From Alphaproteobacteria bacterium (GTDB lineage: Bacteria; Pseudomonadota; Alphaproteobacteria; DSM-16000; Inquilinaceae): a DNA stretch of 64,000 nt. The position numbers were made by a program, and so were the translations under genes. Shown here in pieces: positions 55,347-63,198 of this stretch. The stretch lies in NCBI GenBank assembly GCA_028281925.1, contig JANQIX010000052.1, forward strand, positions 1 through 64,000, given 5' to 3'. Below the pieces are notes generated by a model that searched no databases, was not told the origin of the DNA, and saw only the letters and a program-made list of their open reading frames with translations. How positions within the stretch are numbered: the stretch's first letter is position 1; each line of letters opens with the position of its first letter.

Positions 55347-57158
55347 ATGGGACGGCTTCACTCCCGCACCTTCGTCTGGCGGTTTGACAGCCCGCCTGAT
55401 GCCGTCTGGCCCGCACTGGCTGATACGGTGCGCGTCAATGAATGCGCCGGCCTGCCGAAACACACGATTGACGAGCAGGTTGGGCCGGACGGATCGGTGC
55501 GCTTCACCGCGCGGGCGCGAAAAGGCCCCATCGCCCTGGAATGGGAAGAAATCCCCGTCGAATGGGTCGCCGGCCAATGGTTCCGCCATGAGCGGGTGTT
55601 CACCAGAGGTCCGCTGGGTAGCCTGATCGCTACCCTGCGGCTGCAGCCCGACGGACCCGGTGCGATCGGCCGCTACACGCTGGAGGCGTCGGCGCGCAAC
55701 CTTCTGGGCCGAGCAACCCTCGCCACCGGCTTCTTTCCGTCCGCGCAGCGGACCTTCACCCATCTGGCCGATCTGGCCCGGGACTGGGCGGCCGGCCGTC
55801 GGGCCAGCGCGTTCGAGGCGAAGCCCATCGATCTTGACGACGCCCAGCGTCGCCGGCTGGCCGCAACACTCGAGAAGATCGAGGCCTCGGGCAACGGCCA
55901 TGGGCTGGCGGGGCGGCTGGCCGATCACCTGACCTCGGCCTTGGAAAGCGACGTGACTCGACTACGGCCGCTTTCGCTGTCAGCGGCCTGGGGCTGCGCG
56001 CCGCGCGACGCGATCGAGCTCTGCCTGCAGGGCGTGGTGGACGGCCTCTTGGAACTGCGCTGGGATCTGCTGTGCCCGCGCTGCCGCGGCGCCAAGATGA
56101 CGTCGCCTAGCCTGGACCGGCTGCCGACTGCTGCCCATTGCGGTAGCTGCAACATCGCCTATGACCGGGATTACACGCGCAATGTGGAGGTCACCTTCCG
56201 GCCCGCTGCCTGGCTGCGGCCGATCACCGACGGCGAATTCTGTCTGTTCGGCCCCATGTCGACGCCGCATATCAGGGCACAACTGGCCGTGGACGCTGGT
56301 GGAACGCGCGAGCAGGCGCTCCACCTACCGCCCGGCGACTATCGTCTGCGGACGCTTGAGATCGGCGGTGAATGCGACGTCACCCTGACTGACGGCACGC
56401 TGCCGGCGGTCGTGCTGGCTGGAGGCGCGGTCACCGCAGGCGACCCGGCGCCCGACGGCACACTGAGGCTGATCAATGGCGAGGGCCGGCGCCGCACGGT
56501 GGTCATCGAAGATCGCACCTGGCAACGCGACGCACTGACCGGCGACCGGGTGATCGCGCTGCAGGCCTTCCGCGACTTGTTCCCCGATACGGGCTTCCGC
56601 CCCGGCGATGAAGCGGCGATCGCGCAGGTGGCGTTGATGTTCACGGACCTGAAGGCGTCCACTGCACTCTACGAGCGGATCGGGGATGCGTCGGCCTATG
56701 CCCTCGTGCGCGCGCACTACCGCTTTCTGATCGGCCATGTCCGCGCCCATGACGGCGGCGTGGTGAAGACCATCGGCGACGCCGTCATGGCCGTGTTCAG
56801 CGAGCCGCGGCAGGCGGCTGCGGCCGCGCTGGCCATCCAGCGATCGGTTGCAGCGTTCGACAGGGATCAACCGGGCGAGCCGCTGTCGATCAAGCTGGGG
56901 CTGCATGCCGGCCCCTGCGTGGCTGTGACTTTGAACGGCCGGCTCGACTATTTCGGGCAGACCGTCAACATGGCGGCGCGCCTGCAGGGCCAGAGCGAAG
57001 GCGGCGACATCGTGCTGTCGGGCGCGATCCGGACCGATGCCGGCGTCAAAGACCTTCTTGAGGACATCGAAGTCCGGGAGGATCGGTGCTCGTTGAAGGG
57101 TGTGGCAGAACCGGTGACCTTCTATCGTATTCCGTCGACGGCGTTTGTCGACGATTGA
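55347..57158 (+). CDS. Adenylate cyclase with START-like and DUF5939-like domains
   Basis: 603 aa. Residues about 1-150 look like a START/SRPBCC lipid-binding fold (FVWRFDSPPDAVWPALADTVRVN, partly). About 175-385 is the DUF5939 type region with a CPRCRG...CGSC zinc site, and about 425-590 a class III cyclase: LMFTDLKASTALYERIGD, VVKTIGDAVMAVF (second metal Asp) and YFGQTVNMAARLQG. The usual Asp of the purine pocket is replaced by Gln (FGQTVN), as is common in this subfamily. No membrane helix, so it is cytoplasmic. cAMP is the likely product. It is followed 105 bases later by another cyclase. Confidence 0.9.
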   Translation: MGRLHSRTFVWRFDSPPDAVWPALADTVRVNECAGLPKHTIDEQVGPDGSVRFTARARKGPIALEWEEIPVEWVAGQWFRHERVFTRGPLGSLIATLRLQPDGPGAIGRYTLEASARNLLGRATLATGFFPSAQRTFTHLADLARDWAAGRRASAFEAKPIDLDDAQRRRLAATLEKIEASGNGHGLAGRLADHLTSALESDVTRLRPLSLSAAWGCAPRDAIELCLQGVVDGLLELRWDLLCPRCRGAKMTSPSLDRLPTAAHCGSCNIAYDRDYTRNVEVTFRPAAWLRPITDGEFCLFGPMSTPHIRAQLAVDAGGTREQALHLPPGDYRLRTLEIGGECDVTLTDGTLPAVVLAGGAVTAGDPAPDGTLRLINGEGRRRTVVIEDRTWQRDALTGDRVIALQAFRDLFPDTGFRPGDEAAIAQVALMFTDLKASTALYERIGDASAYALVRAHYRFLIGHVRAHDGGVVKTIGDAVMAVFSEPRQAAAAALAIQRSVAAFDRDQPGEPLSIKLGLHAGPCVAVTLNGRLDYFGQTVNMAARLQGQSEGGDIVLSGAIRTDAGVKDLLEDIEVREDRCSLKGVAEPVTFYRIPSTAFVDD

Positions 57159-57263
57159 CGCGATACCGGCCTTCAACCGTCCCATGGCAGGCCACGTCGC
57201 GCCAACTGGCGGACGCGAAGCGAACAGGCTACTTTCAGGCGTTTCATTGGGTAACCGTGTCCC

Positions 57264-60200
57264 ATGGCTGCTGCACTTGATGTCGACATTTGGCTGAAGC
57301 AATTGGGCCTGGACGAATACGCGGCGGCGTTTCGCGAACACGCCGTCGACGGGCAGGTGCTGCTGCAGTTGACGGACGACGATCTTCGCGAGATCGGCGT
57401 GGCTCGAGTTGGGCACCGGCGGCTGCTGCGCAACGCCATCGCGGCGCTGGCCGACCCTGCGCGTGAAACGGAGGTTCCCGCCCGACCGCTGACGGCCATC
57501 GGCGATGCGGTCCCGACACCGGAGACGGGGCTGGTCGGCGAGGCGGAGCGGCGGACGCTCACGGTGCTGATCTGCGATCTGGTCGGGTCGACGGCGATGG
57601 CGGCCGAGTTGGACCCGGAAGAACTGCGCGAAATCATCCGCCATTTCCAGGAAGCCTGCGGTGAGGCGATCACGCGCTTCGGCGGGCATGTCGCCAAACA
57701 TATGGGCGACGCGGCGCTCGCCTATTTCGGCTATCCCCAGGCGCGGGAGAATGAGGCCGAATGCGCCATCCGGGCGGGGCTGGCGGTGGTCGACGCCGTG
57801 CGCCGCCTCCCCTCCGCCACCGGGCGGCCGCTGGAGGTGCGCATCGGCATTGCGACCGGGCTGGTGGTCGTCGGCGATCTGGCGACCCAGAGCGGTGAAC
57901 GCGGGCGCGCGGCCATCGGCGACACGCCCAACTTGGCGTCTCGACTGCAGATGATGGCCGAACCCGACAGCATCCTGATCAGCGCCATGACCTGTAGGCT
58001 TGCCGGCGGACTGTTCGATTACGAGTTCCTCGGCCAGTACCCTGTCCGCGGCTATCCCGAGCCGATCGATGTCTGGCGCGTGGTGGGCGAGCGGGCTGTC
58101 GAGAGCCGGTTTGCCGCGACCCACCCGAAGGCCGTCGGCCGCATGATCGGCCGCACCCAGGAACGCGCGCTCTTGGTAGAGCGGTGGTCGATCGCGAAGT
58201 CGTCGGAAGGCCAGGCACTGCTGCTGGCGGGGGAGCCCGGCATCGGCAAGTCTCGGCTGGTCCGCGACCTGCTGGAGCAGGTGGAGACGGATCCGCATTT
58301 CAAGCTCGCCTACCAGTGCTGGCCACACTACGGCGACAGCCCCTTCTACCCGGCGATCCGGCAGATTGAGCTTTCCGCCGGCTTCAAGCCGGACGATCCG
58401 GCGGGCATCCGTAGGGAGAAGCTGAAGGCTCTGCTGTCGATCGTCCCGGCGACTGTGGAGGATTTGGACAGCTTCGAGATCCTGCTGTCGCTGAGCGACC
58501 GCGAAGCCGATGCCGGCGAAGTCGTGCCGGAACGGCTGCACCAGCAGGTCATGACGGCCCTGGTGGATCGCGTTATCGAGGCTGCGCGCATCAAGCCGGT
58601 GCTGTTCGTGGTGGAAGATGCGCACTGGGCCGATCCGTCCACGCTCGATCTGATCAGCCAGATCATTGCGCGGATCGCAGATGCAGCCGTGATGGTGGTC
58701 GTCACCTACCGGCCGGACTTCCAATGTCCCTGGACGACCCTGCAGAATGCGACGCTGCTGAAGCTCAGCCATCTGACACGGGCGCAGACGGGGTCGATGA
58801 TCGTCAGTGCCCTCGGCGGGCGACGGCTGCCCGAAGCCGTGTTCGAGGAGATCGTGGAAAAAACCGACGGCGTACCGCTGTTCATCGAACAGGTGGTGGA
58901 GTCGCTCCTTGAGTCCGACCGGATGCGGGAGGTCGACGGCCGGCTGGAGCCCGTCGAAGGCCACCTGCGGGTCACCGTGCCGGAGACGCTGACCGACACG
59001 CTGCTGTCCCGTCTGGACCGGGATGAAGCCGCCAAGCAAGTGGCCCAGGTCGCCTCGGTGATCGGACGCGAATTCTCGTACCCGGTCTTGGCCCGCCTCA
59101 TGGCGGAGCGAGGGCCCCAGCTTCGGGCTTCGCTGCAGCATCTTCTGGATACCGGACTGATCGTGCGGGAGCACAGCCCGTATCTGGAAATCTACGCCTT
59201 CAAGCACGGCCTGCTGCACGAGGCCGTCTACAACACGCTGCTCTTGCGCACTCGCGAGGACCTGCATCGCCGCGTGGCGGAATGCATCGCCGAGATGCTG
59301 CCGGAAATGGCGGAAACGCAGCCCGAGGTGCTTGCCCGCCACTACACCGAAGCGCGCCGTGTCGATCGCGCCTGCGCGCTGTGGCTGGAGGCGGGCAAGC
59401 GGGCAACCCGGCGAGGCGCTTATGGCGAGGCGCGCGCCCATCTGGATGCCGGCCTGTCGCTGGTCGAACCGCTGCCGGATGACGAAACACGCGCGGAGCT
59501 GGAACTGCCGCTGCAGATCATCCTGGCGGAAACGCTGCGGTCAGCACGGTTCACCGGAGGTGACGATGCGCGCGAAAGCTGCCGCCGGGCAAGGCAACTG
59601 TGCAACCGCCTTGGCGAGCGGCGCAAGCTGATCAAAGTGCTGCGGCTGGAGTTCGGCATCAACTTCAACCGCCCGGACCCCGACGGGGCGATGGCCGTGG
59701 CCGACGAAGCCTTCCGGCTCGCCCAGCAGCACGATGACCCGATCGCCCTCTTGCTGGGCGAATCCTTCTCCGGCTGCATGTCCTTCTTCCGCGGCCGGCT
59801 GCAGGCGGCCCAGCAGCATCTGACGCGCGCTCTCGACGTCGGCCCGCGCCTGCAGGACGCACAAGACCTTGCAAACCTGCAGTATCCGTCGACGCCACTG
59901 ACCTATCTCGCCTGGACGGAGATGCTGCTGGGCGAGGTCGGCCGCGCCCAGGGCCATATGGAAGAGGCGATCGAGGTGTCGACCGTGCAGTCGACCTTCA
60001 CGCTGTCGCTGACGCTCGCCAATGCCTCGCTGATCTGCCAGACCGGCCGCGACTACGACCGGCTGAATGGCTGCCTGGACCGGCTCGAAGGACTGGCCGA
60101 AGCCCGCGGGATTCCCTATTGGCTGAACCTTGTGGGCTTCCATCGCGGCTTCTTCGCCACCTTCGACGACCCGGAGTCGAACGGGCTGAACATGATGACC

Positions 60201-60617
60201 CAGGCGATCGAAACCTTCCGCGTGAACGCGGTGGAGATCGAGATCCCATTCTATCTTGCCCTCTATGCGGAACGGCTGGCTGCGGCCGGCCGTACCGGCG
60301 AAGCTCTTGCGGCATTGAGCGAGTCCGTCAGCCGCATCAAGCGAACGGGCGAGCAGTGGTGTCTGCCGGAAGTGCTACGGCTGCAGGCGAAGCTGTTGCG
60401 CCCGACGGCCCCCGCAAGGGCCGATGTGATCGCAAAAGAGGCCCTGGACCTTTCGCGCGAACAGGGGGCGGCGCTGTGGGAGCTGCGGCTGGCGGAGGAT
60501 CAGGCGGCCGCCCGGTCCGGCGGCGGGCCCGACGACCCCGGACGCCAATGGATCGCGGACGTCCTGGCGCGCCAGCCTGGACTGCTGGCGCTGACATCGC
60601 CGGAGACGCGCCGGTGA
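57264..60617 (+). CDS. SAM-cyclase-AAA-TPR signalling protein
   Basis: 1,117 aa. Domains in order: SAM (about 1-65, VDIWLKQLGLDEYAAAF), class III cyclase (about 90-265: VLICDLVGSTAMAAEL, HVAKHMGDAALAYFGYPQ, IGDTPNLASRLQ), an AAA/STAND ATPase (P-loop LLAGEPGIGKSRLVRDL near residue 325, Walker B-like VLFVVEDAHWADPSTLD), then a long TPR-type helical tail (about 660-1100). This is the architecture of large adenylate cyclases common in alphaproteobacteria. The ATP-driven STAND module probably gates the cyclase. It overlaps the following secreted protein by four bases. Confidence 0.92.
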   Translation: MAAALDVDIWLKQLGLDEYAAAFREHAVDGQVLLQLTDDDLREIGVARVGHRRLLRNAIAALADPARETEVPARPLTAIGDAVPTPETGLVGEAERRTLTVLICDLVGSTAMAAELDPEELREIIRHFQEACGEAITRFGGHVAKHMGDAALAYFGYPQARENEAECAIRAGLAVVDAVRRLPSATGRPLEVRIGIATGLVVVGDLATQSGERGRAAIGDTPNLASRLQMMAEPDSILISAMTCRLAGGLFDYEFLGQYPVRGYPEPIDVWRVVGERAVESRFAATHPKAVGRMIGRTQERALLVERWSIAKSSEGQALLLAGEPGIGKSRLVRDLLEQVETDPHFKLAYQCWPHYGDSPFYPAIRQIELSAGFKPDDPAGIRREKLKALLSIVPATVEDLDSFEILLSLSDREADAGEVVPERLHQQVMTALVDRVIEAARIKPVLFVVEDAHWADPSTLDLISQIIARIADAAVMVVVTYRPDFQCPWTTLQNATLLKLSHLTRAQTGSMIVSALGGRRLPEAVFEEIVEKTDGVPLFIEQVVESLLESDRMREVDGRLEPVEGHLRVTVPETLTDTLLSRLDRDEAAKQVAQVASVIGREFSYPVLARLMAERGPQLRASLQHLLDTGLIVREHSPYLEIYAFKHGLLHEAVYNTLLLRTREDLHRRVAECIAEMLPEMAETQPEVLARHYTEARRVDRACALWLEAGKRATRRGAYGEARAHLDAGLSLVEPLPDDETRAELELPLQIILAETLRSARFTGGDDARESCRRARQLCNRLGERRKLIKVLRLEFGINFNRPDPDGAMAVADEAFRLAQQHDDPIALLLGESFSGCMSFFRGRLQAAQQHLTRALDVGPRLQDAQDLANLQYPSTPLTYLAWTEMLLGEVGRAQGHMEEAIEVSTVQSTFTLSLTLANASLICQTGRDYDRLNGCLDRLEGLAEARGIPYWLNLVGFHRGFFATFDDPESNGLNMMTQAIETFRVNAVEIEIPFYLALYAERLAAAGRTGEALAALSESVSRIKRTGEQWCLPEVLRLQAKLLRPTAPARADVIAKEALDLSREQGAALWELRLAEDQAAARSGGGPDDPGRQWIADVLARQPGLLALTSPETRR

Positions 60618-61324
60618 GGCATATGATTGCGGCGGCCCTGACCGGCCTTGCCGTCGCGGCGATGGCTGTGCCGGCGCCAGCCGAACCCTTCAAGGCCCTT
60701 CCGGTGGACGAGGCGGGCGAGGAGCCCGCTCTCGAAGCGCTGCGGGACCGGCTGCTGGATGCGGTGCGGCGCCGCGACACCGACGCGGTCGTGGCGCTGG
60801 CGGATGCCGATATCGCGCTGAGCTTCGGTGGCCATTTCGGCAGGGAGACGCTACGCAGCTGGCTGCAGGGCGAGGACGAAATGCTCTGGACTGGGCCGCT
60901 CTATTGGCAACAGCTGCAGGATGTGCTGGAGCTGGGCGGCATGTGGTGGGATCGGGAGCGGGAGAGCGGCCCGCTCTTCTGCGCGCCCTACGTCTTCTTT
61001 GCCGACTATCCGGCCGAGATCGACCCGTTCTATGTCGTGATGGTCATCCGCGACGACGCGCCACTGCACAGCGGGCCAGGGCCCGATCATCCGGTGATCG
61101 CAACGCTGAGCTACGATATCGCCGAGATCATCGACAACGGTCCGGGGGCGCCGGCGGGACAGCCGGGAGCCCCCTATTGGCTCGGCATCCGCACGGCCGA
61201 CGGCGCCCATGAAGGATACGCGGTGTCGTCGGACTTCCGCTTGCCGGTCGACTACCGGGCCTGTTTCAGCCGCGATGCCGATACCGGTCAATGGGTCTGG
61301 GACACGTTCATCGCCGGGGATTGA
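60614..61324 (+). CDS. Secreted SH3b-like protein
   Basis: 236 aa from the GTG at 60614, which overlaps the cyclase stop as GTGA; an ATG at 60623 is possible. The signal peptide is MIAAALTGLAVAAMAVPAPA. A helical stretch (about 35-100, DAVVALADADIALSFGGHFGR) precedes an SH3b-like domain (about 140-235: VVMVIRDDAPLHSGPGPDHP, YWLGIRTADGAHEGYAV). Coupled to a cytoplasmic cyclase, it may be an envelope sensor or cell-wall-binding partner; that is inference. Confidence 0.75.
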   Translation: MRHMIAAALTGLAVAAMAVPAPAEPFKALPVDEAGEEPALEALRDRLLDAVRRRDTDAVVALADADIALSFGGHFGRETLRSWLQGEDEMLWTGPLYWQQLQDVLELGGMWWDRERESGPLFCAPYVFFADYPAEIDPFYVVMVIRDDAPLHSGPGPDHPVIATLSYDIAEIIDNGPGAPAGQPGAPYWLGIRTADGAHEGYAVSSDFRLPVDYRACFSRDADTGQWVWDTFIAGD

Positions 61325-61343
61325 CCGGACCCACATACGCGTC

Positions 61344-61371
61344 GCCCCTCCGCGGCAGTTCGCGGAGGGGC
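61344..61371. terminator. Strong hairpin, copy 1
   Basis: GCCCCTCCGCG-GCAGTT-CGCGGAGGGGC, 11 perfect base pairs, between the convergent SH3b and lipoprotein genes. No T-run; probably a bidirectional end signal. Identical to 62579-62606. Confidence 0.55.
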
Positions 61372-61431
61372 GGCTTCGCGCCTCAGGGCGCCGCGGGAGG
61401 GAAGCAGCGCGCCCCTCCCGAGCGGATGCGC

Positions 61432-61701
61432 TTAGTAGCGCGACGCGTACTCGCCGCCGCAGCCGATAGCACTGCCGGCCACTGCACCCGTCGCACCGCC
61501 CAACAAGCCGCCGGCGGCAATCGACGTTGCATTCCCACCGGCCAAGAGGCCGATCGCGGCACCGCCAGCGGCACCGATCGCCGCCCCGGCGGCCGAGTTC
61601 TGTGTGTGGCAGCCACGGGCCACGCCACCGGAACCGGCGCAGGCACCAAGAAGAACGGCAGTGACGGCGATCACAGAGATCTTGCTAGCGAAGCTGGTCA
61701 T
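61432..61701 (-). CDS. Glycine-zipper lipoprotein, copy 1
   Basis: 89 aa. Lipobox AVLLGACAG, then an AAGAAIGAAGGAAIGLLAGG-type glycine zipper and CGGEYASRY at the end. Such OmpA/17-kDa-antigen-like (SlyB/Rick_17kDa) proteins sit in the outer membrane. AGGAGG precedes the ATG. It differs from the gene at 62672 at only 5 of 89 positions. A CRP-type site lies 87-102 bases upstream. Confidence 0.85.
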   Translation of the reverse strand: MTSFASKISVIAVTAVLLGACAGSGGVARGCHTQNSAAGAAIGAAGGAAIGLLAGGNATSIAAGGLLGGATGAVAGSAIGCGGEYASRY

Positions 61702-61787
61702 TTCGAAGTCCTCCTCATAAACTTGGCCCCACCCCGGAAGCCCGTTGATTTACTGAGATCACTTTAATATCGACTACTGAGCTCGAC

Positions 61788-61803
61788 TGTGCCGGCCATC
61801 ACA
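61788..61803. promoter_or_regulatory. CRP-type site, copy 1 (TGTGCCGGCCATCACA)
   Basis: Matches TGTGA-N6-TCACA at 9 of 10 fixed positions. On the minus strand it is preceded by an A-tract and followed by TATTAA (61769-61764), which puts its centre near -40 of the lipoprotein promoter, as for class II CRP sites. It is also in the shared spacer with the divergent DUF2569 gene. Confidence 0.6.
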
Positions 61804-61980
61804 GGGGGATTCTTTTTTCGCCCAGAACGCGTTCCACCCATTGGGTGGCAGCGCCGTCGCGGCATCAGGACGGCATTTCCGATTGTTCGAACGGCGTGCT
61901 TCCAATACCGTTGTCGATGCGACTCTTAATCGCATCAATACGCCTGACCCGGGCAGCACCCTCAACAACATCAAAACAGG

Positions 61981-62508
61981 ATGAAACGAACTATGGCTTG
62001 GCGTCAGATCAGTGAAGAAGAAGCTCGGCAACATCGGCTTTACGGCGTTGGCGGATGGCTTCTGGTTTTGATGATCCTGATCATTCTCGGCATCGCGCTT
62101 AACCTCTTCAGCCTTTTGGGCAGCGGAGGAAGCGTGGAAGCACTGGGAATGCAAATCGAAGTGAGTCTGGGCTTCCGTAGTGTTTTGATTATCATCGGCA
62201 TCTTACTCAACGTCGTTGTCGTTGTCTTCGCGTTCACAAAGAATCCAAAGTTCCCGACGGTCGCGATGGCCGCCCTGTGGGCCGGCGTCGCCGTAGCGCT
62301 GATCAGCATGTTCATGGGCCCCAGCATCACGATCGAAGGGGGCAGCGAGGAGCTTCGCCAGAGAATGATTGATGCAACGAACGCCAGCTACAGCACCGGC
62401 GCGCTCATCGGATTCATCGTGGCGGCAGCGCTCGCCGCGCTGATCAGCTGGTATCTGATGGCGTCAAAGCGGGTGAATGTGACCTACAACCACCGGGTGA
62501 AGGACTGA
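61981..62508 (+). CDS. DUF2569-like membrane protein
   Basis: 175 aa; the ATG at 61993 has a better-placed AGGA, so the true start may be there. Four transmembrane helices: YGVGGWLLVLMILIILGIAL (the GGWL block typical of DUF2569/YdgK), a second near 68-88, a third near 95-112 and a fourth near 142-162. It is more AT-rich than its neighbours. Function unknown. It is flanked by the two copies of the lipoprotein gene, which run the other way. Confidence 0.75.
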   Translation: MKRTMAWRQISEEEARQHRLYGVGGWLLVLMILIILGIALNLFSLLGSGGSVEALGMQIEVSLGFRSVLIIIGILLNVVVVVFAFTKNPKFPTVAMAALWAGVAVALISMFMGPSITIEGGSEELRQRMIDATNASYSTGALIGFIVAAALAALISWYLMASKRVNVTYNHRVKD

Positions 62509-62578
62509 CGCCCGGACGGTCGGAGATCGAACCCGCCCGTTCGCCGACCGTCCCCGTTCCATTGACCAAAACGGCGTC

Positions 62579-62606
62579 GCCCCTCCGCGGCAGTTCGCGG
62601 AGGGGC
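62579..62606. terminator. Strong hairpin, copy 2
   Basis: Identical 28-base hairpin to 61344-61371, between the DUF2569 gene and the second lipoprotein gene. Confidence 0.55.
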
Positions 62607-62671
62607 GGCATCACGCATCCAACCTTTGCGGGGAACGGAGTCTTCCGCCCCCGAGGCTGTCTCTGTCCGGT

Positions 62672-62941
62672 TTAGTAGCGCGACGCGTACTCGCCGCCGC
62701 AGCCGACCTGGCTGCCGGCCACCGCACCGGTGGCACCGCCCAGCAGGCCGCCGGCAGCAATCGCCGTGGCATTTCCACCAGCCAGCAGGCCGATCGCAGC
62801 ACCGCCAGCGGCACCGATGGCCGCACCGGCAGCCGAGTTCTGGGAGTGACAACCGCGGGCCACGCCACCGGAGCCGGCACAGGCGCCAAGAAGAACGGCA
62901 GTGACGGCGATCACAGAGATCTTGCTAGCGAAGTTGGTCAT
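62672..62941 (-). CDS. Glycine-zipper lipoprotein, copy 2
   Basis: 89 aa. Same lipobox (LLGACAG) and glycine zipper as copy 1; differences are S3N, T33S, S60A, A77Q and I78V. The upstream spacer, promoter and downstream hairpin are also duplicated. AGGAGG precedes the ATG. It is likely an outer-membrane lipoprotein. Confidence 0.85.
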   Translation of the reverse strand: MTNFASKISVIAVTAVLLGACAGSGGVARGCHSQNSAAGAAIGAAGGAAIGLLAGGNATAIAAGGLLGGATGAVAGSQVGCGGEYASRY

Positions 62942-63027
62942 TTGAAAGTCCTCCTCATTCCCTTGGCCCCACCCTGGGCGCCCTGTGACTTACTATGGTC
63001 AATCTAAGTGTTCGCGAGGCGCTTTGC

Positions 63028-63043
63028 TGTGGCGGCCGTCACA
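63028..63043. promoter_or_regulatory. CRP-type site, copy 2 (TGTGGCGGCCGTCACA)
   Basis: Again 9 of 10 fixed positions of TGTGA-N6-TCACA, with a ten-base A-tract directly upstream on the minus strand and the lipoprotein start 86 bases downstream. Same layout as copy 1. Confidence 0.6.
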
Positions 63044-63198
63044 GGGTGCATTTTTTTTTGGAATGGGCGTATCACTCAGCAGGATCGATCCTCCGGCAAG
63101 GATGAAATCCTTGAACTCGGCGGTTCGGCGAGAAGGCGTTGTGACGGCGCGTCTGGCGCAGTCGGCATCCAGGGACCGCTTTTCGAGGTGACACGCCG

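Noticed and set aside
56325..59441. 1,038-codon minus-strand frame opposite the two cyclases
   Set aside because: No domain or motif is visible, while the plus strand carries SAM, cyclase and AAA motifs across the same bases.
61344..61371. Inverted repeat as insertion-sequence end
   Set aside because: The two copies are direct repeats of a hairpin with no transposase between them and no target duplication seen.
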